Made by a program: the position numbers and the translations under genes. Under the pieces are notes generated by a model. It was not told the origin of the DNA. It searched no databases and saw only the letters and a list, made by a program, of their open reading frames with translations. Below are positions 25,270-33,228 of a stretch of 64,000 bases of DNA, piece after piece. Within the stretch, counting starts at the first letter, position 1; each line of letters starts with the position of its first letter. Origin of the DNA: an uncultured Bacteroidales bacterium (GTDB lineage: Bacteria > Bacteroidota > Bacteroidia > Bacteroidales > UBA932); contig CAMJBH010000007.1 in the NCBI GenBank assembly GCA_946403855.1, positions 43,835-107,834 of the forward strand, read 5' to 3'.

Positions 25270-25301
25270 CAAATGTAAAAAAAGTAAGGCAGAAAAGCAA
25301 A
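25270..25301 (-). promoter_or_regulatory. Promoter of the MBL/FAD/SusC-OmpA/SusD operon
   Basis: Read leftward: TTTG, 20 bases, TACATTTG, then the ATG 20 bases on. This is close to the Bacteroidota consensus. The -33 box lies inside the base of the hairpin at 25297-25367, so terminator and promoter share sequence. No regulator gene lies beside it. Confidence 0.72.
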
Positions 25302-25367
25302 ATAGTGCTGAACTCCGGGGCCCTTTTGCCCAAGTTTTATGGGCCCCGAAGTTCAGCATTATTTTGC
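25297..25367 (-). terminator. 27-bp hairpin with shared loop, after the GH27 gene
   Basis: Arms 25297-25323 and 25341-25367 are complementary at 25 of 27 positions. The 17-nt loop reads ATAAAACTTGGGCAAAA leftward, nearly the loop of the 12735 hairpin. It lies 42 bases past the GH27 stop. Poly-T on either side is weak. Confidence 0.75.
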
Positions 25368-25409
25368 TATTAGTGTTTAATAACCGTTACTGAATAACCA
25401 CAGTTGTAC

Positions 25410-27035
25410 TTAGCGGTAGTCTCCTTCGAGTTTCTCGCCGGTGAGTCCCGGACTCAGGCGGAAAAAGGCGCAGCCGTGGGCGGGCACTTTGGTCTCGAAT
25501 CTTTCTTTCTGGGCTATTTTGGCAACATCTTTCTGGCGCCACAGGTCTCTGACAGTCTGGTCGCCGAGAAGGCCCAGTTTGTGGGGCACGAAGCCCAGCA
25601 CACGCTCGGTATCGCCCAAATTGAACAAAGCCACAGCGAGCGTTCCGTCCTCCAGGGGCTTGATGTAGGTGACATGTCCGTCTCCGGAGCCAAAACGTAC
25701 TCCCTGTATGCCCAGCGGATCCTGGTTCACGTCCAGTACCTCGTTGTTGGTCAAGAGACTGAGCGTGAAATCGTCGAGCAGCGCCATGTCGCATCCCAGC
25801 AGCATGGGCGAGGCCAGAATGGCCCAGAGGGTTATGTGCGTATATTGCTCCCATGGAGTGAGCTGGGTCCAATGCATTTTGCGGCCCCAGCCAACCTTGC
25901 CGAGTACCAGCATGTCGGCATCGGGCCAGTGTCCGGGGCCCCGGAAACCTGCCCAGCAGTCCTGCCCTTCGAAGCCTATGGTGGACATGCTTTCCCAGGT
26001 GTCGCGTATGTCGCCGGTGGTGCGCCAGCATTCGGCATATTTCAGCAGAGCCGGGCCCAGGGTGACGCGTGCGCGGTTGGATATGCTGTACACAATGTCG
26101 CGTCCGGTGGCGTTCAGGGCCTCCCGCATGTCGCGCAACCACCATTCGTCGTTGGGATTCCAGTCATACTTGAGGTAGTCCACACCCCAGTCGGCCCACT
26201 GCTTGGCGTCTGCAGCGGCGAAGGAGTATTTTCCGAAGATACGTATGGCCTCTTTGTCGAGTTTGCTCCTGTCGAGCTTGTAGTACTCGTCCACGAGTCC
26301 CTGTTCCACCCACCAATAGGTGCCGTCGGCGTTGTCGCAGGAACTGCCGATATGGGAGGCGTAGGTGGAGAGCCAGGGGCCGGAATATATGCCGAATTTG
26401 AAGCCTCGCTCATGCAGCGAGTCGCCAAGGGCCTTCATGTCCGGGAATTTCTTGTTGGGCTGTATGGCGTTGTATTTTCCGCCGCGCACACCCTGCCATC
26501 CGTCGTCTATGTTGATATAGCTCCAGCCGTAGTCGGCAAGGCCCTTTTCGTCCATGACCCGGGCCGATTCCAATATGAGTTTCTGACTCACGCTGTTGCC
26601 CCAGCAGTTCCAGGAATTCCATCCCAGCGGCGGCGTGAGGGCGATTTTGTCGCCTATCTCAAGGCGCAGCGTGCGGGTGTCGCTTCCGAGGGAATTGGTG
26701 GCAGTGACCTGCACTTTGTAGCTTCCTTTGCGCCGTGCCTTGCCGCGTATTATGCCAGTTGACGGGTCGAGTTTGAGCCCCCTGGGCAGACCTTTGGCAC
26801 TGAAGGACATGGGCCTGATGCCGGTGGCAGGTATGCGGAAGAGGAAGTCGGCCCCGGGTCTGGCTCCATAGACTCTGGGCCAGTTGATGCGGGGTGTGTT
26901 CGGGGCGGGCGGGGTGAGTATGTAGGCGCTGTAGTCGGGAACGGCGATGCCCTCTTCGCCGGGCAGCTGGGCCGCGGCTGTCAGGCACATTGTAAGGCAA
27001 GCCAAGAATAAACTGATATTTTTCATAATAACCAC
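25410..27035 (-). CDS. GH27 alpha-galactosidase-type glycoside hydrolase
   Basis: A secreted enzyme of 541 residues (538 if the second Met, MKNISLFLACL, is used). After the signal peptide, residues ~30-125 form an Ig-like putative carbohydrate-associated domain ('GLPRGLKLDPSTGIIRGKARRKGSYKVQVTATNS'). The GH27 barrel starts at 'LTPPLGWNSWNCWGNSV'. The nucleophile is Asp in 'WGVDYLKYDWN' and the acid/base is likely in 'RTTGDIRDTWESM'. The C-terminal beta domain ends the protein. It releases alpha-linked galactose or N-acetylgalactosamine in the periplasm or outside. It has its own promoter and terminator hairpin. Confidence 0.93.
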   Translation of the reverse strand: MVIMKNISLFLACLTMCLTAAAQLPGEEGIAVPDYSAYILTPPAPNTPRINWPRVYGARPGADFLFRIPATGIRPMSFSAKGLPRGLKLDPSTGIIRGKARRKGSYKVQVTATNSLGSDTRTLRLEIGDKIALTPPLGWNSWNCWGNSVSQKLILESARVMDEKGLADYGWSYINIDDGWQGVRGGKYNAIQPNKKFPDMKALGDSLHERGFKFGIYSGPWLSTYASHIGSSCDNADGTYWWVEQGLVDEYYKLDRSKLDKEAIRIFGKYSFAAADAKQWADWGVDYLKYDWNPNDEWWLRDMREALNATGRDIVYSISNRARVTLGPALLKYAECWRTTGDIRDTWESMSTIGFEGQDCWAGFRGPGHWPDADMLVLGKVGWGRKMHWTQLTPWEQYTHITLWAILASPMLLGCDMALLDDFTLSLLTNNEVLDVNQDPLGIQGVRFGSGDGHVTYIKPLEDGTLAVALFNLGDTERVLGFVPHKLGLLGDQTVRDLWRQKDVAKIAQKERFETKVPAHGCAFFRLSPGLTGEKLEGDYR

Positions 27036-27054
27036 TTAAGCATCATATTAGTTT

Positions 27055-27062
27055 CAAATATA
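27055..27062 (-). promoter_or_regulatory. -7 box for the GH27 gene
   Basis: TATATTTG read leftward, about 20 bases before the start at 27035. No TTTG box at the expected spacing. Confidence 0.5.
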
Positions 27063-27078
27063 GTAACTATTTGAATTT

Positions 27079-27153
27079 TAATAATAAACTGATGCCCTCC
27101 GGCGCCCGTAAATGTTGGGTAAAAGGGCGCCGGAGGGCAGCAGTTTATTATTA
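27079..27153 (-). terminator. 29-bp hairpin overlapping the stop codon of the 27151 gene
   Basis: Arms 27079-27107 and 27125-27153 pair at 28 of 29 positions. The right arm includes the TAA stop codon of the gene at 27151. The 17-nt loop GTAAATGTTGGGTAAAA, here on the + strand, matches the loops of the 12735 and 25297 hairpins on the - strand. So it is the same element in inverted orientation. Confidence 0.75.
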
Positions 27154-29220
27154 CATGTCATTTATTGCTTCGCCATATTCAATGAACTTCGCGGCTGCGT
27201 TGAGGAAATGTGCAGTGATCCAGAAGACAGTCCAGCTTTCGGCGTAACCTCCACGCAACTTGTGCACGTCGGACATGTCTCCCCGCTGAGCAAAATTGGT
27301 ATGCTGGATCTGCTCCCCCTGGCTGCCGTAGGCGTCGGTAAGCTGGTAGCAGCTGCGGTACATTACTTTCGAAAGCTTCACCAGGCGTTCGTCCCCCAGC
27401 AGCCTGCCCATGCGGCAGACTTCCGGAGCGAACAGCACTCCGTACACATCCAGGTGCTGATTCTGGGGCGACACAACCGTCCAGCCCGTGGATTTGAATC
27501 CACGGTCCGAGAGGCGCCCGGCAGGAAGGGGAATGTCCCATACCGCCACATAGCTCAGGCACACGTCCATTGCGTGCCGCGCCCAGTCCAGATACTGCTT
27601 CTGACCGAAGCGCTCGTAGCACTCAAGGAAGCCCTGGAATGCAGCCCAGGCCCCTTCTTTGTCTTCGCAGGTGGCATCCAGGGTGCCTCCCCAATAGCAG
27701 CCGTCCATCTCCAGATGCCGCTCTGCAAAAAGCCCGGCAGCCTTCTGGGCGGCATTGCGGTACCGCGCCTTGCCGAACAGTTCGGACGCCGCCGCCAAAG
27801 GCGCAATGCAGAAAGCTTCGGCGGTGGAAAGCGGATTCCATTTGCAGGAAAGTATCCGGTCCGCAGTCTTGTCGCAGGCCGTTTTAAGGAATTTTTCCCA
27901 CTTGGAGACATCGTATGTCCCGGGGTGCCTGCGTGCGTATTCAATAGCCTTTGCAAAGTTATACATGGCCTGCCCGCATGAGACCGGATCGCCCTGGTCC
28001 CAGGCCCCTGTCTCGCAGTTGTAGCGTGTGCAGAACAGGCCGTCGTCGCGCCAGGAGCAATTGGTAAGGAAATCCAGGCTGCGCTGCACCCTGTCGCGTA
28101 TGTTTTCGGAGGTCCAAGGCCCGGAGCCGGAGACAAGCAGCGGCTCGAGTACCTGCATGGCGTAGCCGGGCGAAGCGGCCTGCCCGCACCAGCCCATCAC
28201 AATGTGCTTGCGGGAAGAGCGTGGATCGTACATGTTGAATCCACAGGCCTGTGGGCTTTCTGTCCATCGCGATGCTGCAAAGCGGGCCTTTCCCTCCACG
28301 ATCTTACCGAAACTCTCGAAGCGTTCGGCATCGTAGGGCTTGTAGCGGTCGAGACTTGCGTACAGGGGCCTTCGGAAGCCGCTGCCCTTGCGCTCTATGG
28401 CATATAGGTCGATGTAGAATTCCTTTTCGACAATGCGTCCGGGTTCCATGTCGATCCATGTGTCCGCATAGCGCATCGACTTCTTCTGGCGGGCCTTGGC
28501 CGTGCTGCGTACGCCGTTGTATCCTATCGGGCCGCTGTACATTACGAATTCGGTGCAGCCGTCGCAGGCCTCAGCTCCAAGCGACCACCATTGGTCGTTC
28601 AGCACTGCGCCTCTGACGGGCGAAGGAACCGTGTGCACGGCCGCTGCCCTAAGGTTCGCCGCATCTTCCAGCATCACGAAGGGCATGGGGTAGCGGTGGT
28701 CTTCGAATATGGCGAATTCTCCGGGCGCTCCGGTCCAGACCGGCACTGCCGAGGGATTTATGGATGCGCCGTTGGAGTTGCCGTAGTAGATGATGCCGGG
28801 GGCGAAGAGCGACAGCCCGGTGCCGTGCTTCTGCAGCCTCACCGAGAGCGTTGCGTGCCGCAGGGTATCGGGCCCCTGCCATTCAAAACGCCTGATGCAA
28901 TGGATCATGCCGTTCGCCGTGGCGGTGTAGGAGTCGCTCAGGAGCATTTTCCCTTGGGGCAGGTTCAGTTCGCCGTGCAGTACCGTCCATTTGCCGGAGG
29001 CTTCAACTGATTGGACGCCAGCATGTTGCCAGCCGGCGGGCCAGTCGTTGTGCCATTCGGTAGCAACGGACCATAAGCCTTCTGCGGGCGCCCTCAAAGT
29101 GTCGGTTCCGTCGGTAAAACACACCGACAGGCGCTCATCCGTCAGCAGGCGGGTCTGGGCGCCGGCAGACAGAACTGCCGTCAACAGGGCTGCAGATAAT
29201 ATGTATCTTTTAATCTTCAT
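27151..29220 (-). CDS. Large secreted protein, possible alpha-toroid glycan-active enzyme
   Basis: The protein has 689 residues with signal peptide MKIKRYILSAALLTAVLSAGAQ. The N-terminal ~300 residues are beta-rich, and the C-terminal ~350 residues contain repeated helical pairs ('FAKAIEYARRHPGTYDVSKWEKFL', 'AASELFGKARYRNAAQKAAGLF', 'AWAAFQGFLECYERFGQKQYLDWA'). That pattern suits an (alpha/alpha)n toroid, as in many polysaccharide lyases and hydrolases. I cannot assign it to a named family. Its start overlaps the sulfatase stop by 11 bases, so the two are co-translated and probably act on the same glycan. Confidence 0.65.
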   Translation of the reverse strand: MKIKRYILSAALLTAVLSAGAQTRLLTDERLSVCFTDGTDTLRAPAEGLWSVATEWHNDWPAGWQHAGVQSVEASGKWTVLHGELNLPQGKMLLSDSYTATANGMIHCIRRFEWQGPDTLRHATLSVRLQKHGTGLSLFAPGIIYYGNSNGASINPSAVPVWTGAPGEFAIFEDHRYPMPFVMLEDAANLRAAAVHTVPSPVRGAVLNDQWWSLGAEACDGCTEFVMYSGPIGYNGVRSTAKARQKKSMRYADTWIDMEPGRIVEKEFYIDLYAIERKGSGFRRPLYASLDRYKPYDAERFESFGKIVEGKARFAASRWTESPQACGFNMYDPRSSRKHIVMGWCGQAASPGYAMQVLEPLLVSGSGPWTSENIRDRVQRSLDFLTNCSWRDDGLFCTRYNCETGAWDQGDPVSCGQAMYNFAKAIEYARRHPGTYDVSKWEKFLKTACDKTADRILSCKWNPLSTAEAFCIAPLAAASELFGKARYRNAAQKAAGLFAERHLEMDGCYWGGTLDATCEDKEGAWAAFQGFLECYERFGQKQYLDWARHAMDVCLSYVAVWDIPLPAGRLSDRGFKSTGWTVVSPQNQHLDVYGVLFAPEVCRMGRLLGDERLVKLSKVMYRSCYQLTDAYGSQGEQIQHTNFAQRGDMSDVHKLRGGYAESWTVFWITAHFLNAAAKFIEYGEAINDM

Positions 29221-30778
29221 ATCGGGGAATGCTGAAGTTCATCTCAAAGTTGGGGTTTCCGCTCGGTACCGGGGCGTGCTCGGCTTCGATGATCTTCCAT
29301 AAACGCTGCACCGTCTGGGGGTGCTCAGCTGCGAGGTCCGTGCTTTCGCGCGGGTCGTCGTCCAGGTTGTAGAGTTCCATGCTGAACTCTCCTGTACGTA
29401 CATTTTTCACAAGTCCTTTCCATGGCCCTTCACGCACTGCAAGCCAGCCTTTCCCTCCCGGGAATTCCCAGTAGAGATATGGGTGCTGCGGCTGTTCCTT
29501 CCCTTTCAGGGTGGGGACGAAAGAAATGCCGTCGGTTTGCGGGGCTTCTGCGCTGGCAAGCTCGGCAAGTGTGGGCATAAGGTCCGTGAATTGTCCCATA
29601 TAGCCGCTCCGGCCTGGTTTTATGCGGGAGCCCCAGCTCACGATGAACGGCATCCTGATGCCGCCTTCGTGCAGGCTGCTCTTGCCCCAGCCCTTGCGGC
29701 ACTTGAAAGGTCCGCCGGATTTGAAATATTCGCCCGGAGAGTTGGAATTGGCCGCGGGGCCGTTGTCGGAGCTGATGATTATCAGGGTGTTGTCGTACAC
29801 GCCAAGATCTTTGAGCCTCTGCACCAGCTTGCCCACCTGGGTGTCTATGTGGGTGATCATGGCCGCATAGGCCGAGTGGGGGTAGAGCACCGGGTAGTAC
29901 CAGCCGCCGTCGGTTATCGGGGTCTTCTTTTCTTTCAGCTTGTCCACGTAGTACATCACTTCTTCTTCCGGGGCCTGTACGGTGCTGTGCGGCACTGTGG
30001 TGGTCCACATGAGGAAGAAGGGGCCTCCTGCATTGTCGCTTACCCATTTGTCCAGTTTGTCGAACATCAGGTCGCAGGAGTAATCCTTCTGGTTGAATTT
30101 GTCGTAGCTGCGCGGGTCGAGCGGGTCGGCGCCGGGGTCGAGCCTGCGGTTGACGGGCATGTAGGCGTTGCGGGTAAAGACCTTGGTGTCGTTTTCCCAC
30201 AGGTAGTCGGGATAATAGGAGTGGGCCAGCATCTGGCAGTTGAAGCCGTAGAAATAGTCAAAGCCGCAGTCGCCCGGGGCGGAGCCGGAGCCGGGACCGC
30301 CGAGGCCCCATTTGCCTATCATGGCGGTGCTGTAGCCTGCATCTTTGAGCATGGTGGCTATTGTGGTGGTGCCGGGGGCCAGCGGCCATTGGCCTTCGAG
30401 GTCGGGATTGTCGTGGATGGCGTCGAAGTACCAGTCGGCTTCCGAGAGCACCATGTTCGCGGGACGGGCCCAGCGCTCGTCGTTACCGCGTATCTGGCTG
30501 TGACCGCTGTGAAGACCGGTCATGATGCTGCACCGGGACGGCGCCGAAAGCGGGCATGCCGTGTACATGTCGGTGAATATCAAGCCTTTGGATGCCAGTG
30601 CGTCTATGTTCGGAGTCTCTATTGCGGTCTGCCCGTAGCAGCCCAGGTCGCCGTAACCCAAGTCGTCGAAAAGGAGAAAGATAATATTCGGACGCTCAGG
30701 CTGTTTGCCCTCACAGCCCGCGACCAGAGGCAATAGAGCGGCCGCTGCCGCACCGGGTGCTAGTCTTCTCATATTCAT
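29210..30778 (-). CDS. Secreted serine-type sulfatase 1
   Basis: The 522-residue sulfatase starts at ATG 30778 (MNMRRLAPG...) with lipoprotein-like signal 'ALLPLVAGC'; the ORF-track extension runs into a REP hairpin. Metal site 'IIFLLFDDLGYGDLG', formylglycine site 'CPLSAPSRCSIMTG' with Ser rather than Cys at the modified position (S-A-P-S-R), and 'IISSDNGPAANS' are all present. Ser-type enzymes need an anaerobic sulfatase-maturing radical SAM enzyme, not encoded in this window. It resembles the sulfatase at 36488. It removes sulfate esters from a glycan in the periplasm; the position is unknown. Confidence 0.92.
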   Translation of the reverse strand: MNMRRLAPGAAAAALLPLVAGCEGKQPERPNIIFLLFDDLGYGDLGCYGQTAIETPNIDALASKGLIFTDMYTACPLSAPSRCSIMTGLHSGHSQIRGNDERWARPANMVLSEADWYFDAIHDNPDLEGQWPLAPGTTTIATMLKDAGYSTAMIGKWGLGGPGSGSAPGDCGFDYFYGFNCQMLAHSYYPDYLWENDTKVFTRNAYMPVNRRLDPGADPLDPRSYDKFNQKDYSCDLMFDKLDKWVSDNAGGPFFLMWTTTVPHSTVQAPEEEVMYYVDKLKEKKTPITDGGWYYPVLYPHSAYAAMITHIDTQVGKLVQRLKDLGVYDNTLIIISSDNGPAANSNSPGEYFKSGGPFKCRKGWGKSSLHEGGIRMPFIVSWGSRIKPGRSGYMGQFTDLMPTLAELASAEAPQTDGISFVPTLKGKEQPQHPYLYWEFPGGKGWLAVREGPWKGLVKNVRTGEFSMELYNLDDDPRESTDLAAEHPQTVQRLWKIIEAEHAPVPSGNPNFEMNFSIPRYED

Positions 30779-30821
30779 GTTCAAAAATAGACAATTTGAA
30801 ACTAAAATCCAACAGCTTAAG

Positions 30822-30900
30822 CGAGGTGCTTCGGCTGGCACCCCCTGCTTCATATCGGGCCGATTTTGCGCCACCGGGTGCCTCTGTCTGCACCCCTTGA
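30822..30900. repeat. Two REP-like hairpins on the left of the RAYT gene
   Basis: GGTGC-N8-GCACC (30825-30842) and GGGTGC-N8-GCACCC (30876-30895) are in the same orientation, each with an 8-nt loop. The second is followed by CCTTGACACGCC. The same hairpin plus flank (GCACCCCCTGACACCGCC) lies on the right side of the transposase gene. Confidence 0.75.
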
Positions 30901-30917
30901 CACGCCAGCTATGCCGG

Positions 30918-31778
30918 TTAATTGAAACCTTCCAGCATCAGAGCTACCTTGTCGTACGGCAGATTTGTAACTCGCGAGATTTGGTTGGCGTCGGCACTGA
31001 AGCGCCTCTGAATCTGACGAATTAATTCAGCGAGATTATCGGCGCTCAATGATTTGATGTTTTGGGCTCGGAAAAGAGACATGGAAAGGTCCTGAACTGC
31101 GTTTATCAGCACCTGATCCCTAAATGATGGAGCCGCATTCTTTTCAAGATGAAGTTTCGATTTGGATGATGAATTCAAAAACCATGTGTAGCGCTTAGGA
31201 TTTTGGTAGAGTTTTTCTACAAAGGTCACGGCCACGTAGCTTTGTGGAAGTATAAATCCTTCATTGCCAATCACATACTCATCGGGAAGCCGGACATGGC
31301 TGTGGAACAACGCCCTTTTCTGTCTCTCGGAATAGGAGGATAAATACGTCGTATATGGCTTTGTGAGGTTGAAAAAAGTGGCACCGGTGCCCCAAGGATA
31401 CAGACTTGGATGTGGCGTAATGTTAGCTGCGACACAGTTCATCTGCACGTAAGCTATTCCGCGCTGAAGAGATTCGTCTTTGATGCTAAGCTCGCGAATA
31501 TCAACCGGATGCTTTCTCAGAAACTCGCCAATTCCGTATTTCTTGCGATAATAGAAACTGTAAAGCATTTTGAAGTGATTGATAAAAGCTACGGATTGAT
31601 CATAACTGCACGCGAGCACAAAGTGCACGTGATTTGACATCAAAATGAAAGAAAGCACCGGGACATTAAGTACGAAGGAGGTGATAGCAATGAAGTTCAT
31701 CGCGGCCCTAAAATCGGCATCGTCACGGAAAAGGACATTGTCTGACAGATGGTCAGTAGTAACAAGGTGAAATTTCAT
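30918..31778 (-). CDS. REP-associated tyrosine transposase (RAYT, Y1/IS200-like)
   Basis: This 286-residue single-strand transposase belongs to the Y1 HUH superfamily. It has metal-binding HUH motif 'LMSNHVHFVLACSYD' near residue 50 and 'YVQMNCVAANITPHPSLYPWGTG', the counterpart of the RAYT motif around N-P-V/YPWSSY. A Tyr-rich helix 'FKMLYSFYYRKKYG' probably carries the catalytic Tyr. The C-terminal part is longer than in IS200. RAYTs are usually single-copy and act on small palindromic REP sequences; here REP-like hairpins flank the gene on both sides. It lies alone between a sulfatase and a thioredoxin gene. Confidence 0.85.
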   Translation of the reverse strand: MKFHLVTTDHLSDNVLFRDDADFRAAMNFIAITSFVLNVPVLSFILMSNHVHFVLACSYDQSVAFINHFKMLYSFYYRKKYGIGEFLRKHPVDIRELSIKDESLQRGIAYVQMNCVAANITPHPSLYPWGTGATFFNLTKPYTTYLSSYSERQKRALFHSHVRLPDEYVIGNEGFILPQSYVAVTFVEKLYQNPKRYTWFLNSSSKSKLHLEKNAAPSFRDQVLINAVQDLSMSLFRAQNIKSLSADNLAELIRQIQRRFSADANQISRVTNLPYDKVALMLEGFN

Positions 31779-31844
31779 AGTTTAAAGTTTTTAATAATTG
31801 TTTCTGCGAATGTAAAATAAAAAATGGACTCTTGCAAATTATGG

Positions 31845-31935
31845 CGTGCCAAGGGGTGCTGGCGAAGCCACCCTTTGGCACGATAGTGGCTGTTTTTGAA
31901 GCAAGGGGTGCCGGCCGGAGCACCCCCTGACACCG
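31845..31935. repeat. Two REP-like hairpins on the right of the RAYT gene
   Basis: The first is CGTGCCAAGGGGTG/CACCCTTTGGCACG (31845-31858 and 31869-31882), 14 pairs including one G-U, with a 10-nt loop. The second is GGGGTGC-N8-GCACCCC (31905-31926), followed by CTGACACCGCC. Both share AAGGGGTGC with the left-side pair. Confidence 0.78.
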
Positions 31936-31956
31936 CCGGTTGTTATAAACTTTTGC

Positions 31957-31964
31957 TATATTTG
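31957..31964 (+). promoter_or_regulatory. -7 box for the thioredoxin-like gene
   Basis: TATATTTG only 5 bases before the ATG at 31970, so the mRNA would be nearly leaderless. The ORF-track start at 31964 is a GTG inside this box and is unlikely. Confidence 0.6.
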
Positions 31965-31969
31965 TGCTT

Positions 31970-32446
31970 ATGAAACGTTTTACGATACTTCTTGCTGCCG
32001 CTCTTATTAGTGTTGCGGCATGGTGCCAGAGCTCCAAAACCAGTGTGCTTAAAGTCCTTCCAAATGGCGAATTTTCAGAAGAAAAGGGATCTTTCGGCGA
32101 TTTTGCCGGCAAGGGCCAGTATGTCCTTGTGGATTTCTGGGCTTCCTGGTGCGGGCCTTGCCGCAAGGAGACTCCCAATGTGATCGCTGTGTATGAAAAA
32201 TACAAGGATAAGGGCCTAGTGGTGCTCGGAGTGCCTGTAAATGACAAGCTGGACGACACCAGAAAGGCCATCCGGGAGCTTGGAATAAGCTATCCGCAGC
32301 TGCTCGATCCTGACATGCAACTGGCCCGTCAGTATGGTGTAAAGGCCATTCCGCATCTTGTGCTGCTGGGGCCCGACGGGCGTCTGGTGGATGGAGGATT
32401 GAGAGGCCCTGCAATAGAAAAAGCTATAGAAAAAGTACTTAAATAA
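31970..32446 (+). CDS. TlpA/ResA-like periplasmic thioredoxin
   Basis: A 158-residue exported thiol-disulfide oxidoreductase. The signal peptide is [19 protein letters not shown] (cut near CQS, possibly lipid-anchored). The thioredoxin fold has active site '[11 protein letters not shown]' and cis-Pro region '[15 protein letters not shown]'. It probably keeps periplasmic cysteines reduced or serves cytochrome maturation. Its stop overlaps the next ATG by one base (TAATG), so it is co-translated with the epimerase gene. Confidence 0.92.
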   Translation: MKRFTILLAAALISVAAWCQSSKTSVLKVLPNGEFSEEKGSFGDFAGKGQYVLVDFWASWCGPCRKETPNVIAVYEKYKDKGLVVLGVPVNDKLDDTRKAIRELGISYPQLLDPDMQLARQYGVKAIPHLVLLGPDGRLVDGGLRGPAIEKAIEKVLK

Positions 32447-33129
32447 TGATGGAAGAACTTAAAAAACAGGTGCTTGAGGCCAACCTGGAGCTGGTGCGCC
32501 AAGGTTTGGTGATATACACATGGGGCAATGCTTCCGGTATAGACCGGGAACGCGGACTTGTGGTAATCAAGCCAAGCGGAGTGAAATATGACACCATGAC
32601 CGAAGATGACCTGGTGGTCGTGGACCTGGACGGACATGTGGTGGGAGGCCATCTCAAGCCGTCTTCCGATACTCCGTCGCACCTTGCTCTCTATCGTGCT
32701 TTCCCGCAGCTTGGCGGCATTGTGCATACACATTCCACTTATGCGACGGCCTGGGCCCAGACCGGCCTGGACCTGCCCTGCCTGGGTACTACTCATGCCG
32801 ACTATTTCCATGGTCCTGTCCCGTGCACCGAGAGCCTGACCCCGGAGCAGGTCAAGGGAGAGTATGAACGTGAAACCGGCGAAGCAATAATCCGCCGCTT
32901 CAACGGACTGAATCCGGTTTATACACCCGGCGTGCTGGTCAAGAACCACGGCCCTTTCACCTGGGGAGCTTCCCCCTCAGAAGCGGCGTACCATGCGACA
33001 GTGCTCGAAGAAGTGGCCAAAATGGCTTATATCACACTTCAAATCAATCCTGATGCCTGCGGTGACGCAGCCTTGGAGGAGAAGCACTTCTTCCGTAAGC
33101 ACGGCCCTGGAGCCACCTACGGGCAATAA
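32446..33129 (+). CDS. araD: L-ribulose-5-phosphate 4-epimerase (AraD-type)
   Basis: This 227-residue class II aldolase-family enzyme interconverts L-ribulose 5-phosphate and D-xylulose 5-phosphate in arabinose use. Zinc ligands lie in '[15 protein letters not shown]' (HxH) and in a later His ('[11 protein letters not shown]'). The phosphate-binding region is '[21 protein letters not shown]'. The '[20 protein letters not shown]' block is characteristic of AraD rather than fuculose aldolase. No araA or araB is nearby. It is cytosolic. Confidence 0.92.
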   Translation: MMEELKKQVLEANLELVRQGLVIYTWGNASGIDRERGLVVIKPSGVKYDTMTEDDLVVVDLDGHVVGGHLKPSSDTPSHLALYRAFPQLGGIVHTHSTYATAWAQTGLDLPCLGTTHADYFHGPVPCTESLTPEQVKGEYERETGEAIIRRFNGLNPVYTPGVLVKNHGPFTWGASPSEAAYHATVLEEVAKMAYITLQINPDACGDAALEEKHFFRKHGPGATYGQ

Positions 33130-33228
33130 AAATCAGCAATTTCTTTAAGAATCGTAAATTTGTGACGAAACGCCGGTGCCTGGGCATTGACGAGAAGTTT
33201 TTTTTGCTTCCTTTGCATAAAAAACGCT

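Noticed and set aside
30778-30874. N-terminal extension of sulfatase 1
   Set aside because: It reads through a REP-like hairpin and lacks signal-peptide character; the ATG at 30778 leads straight into a lipoprotein signal.
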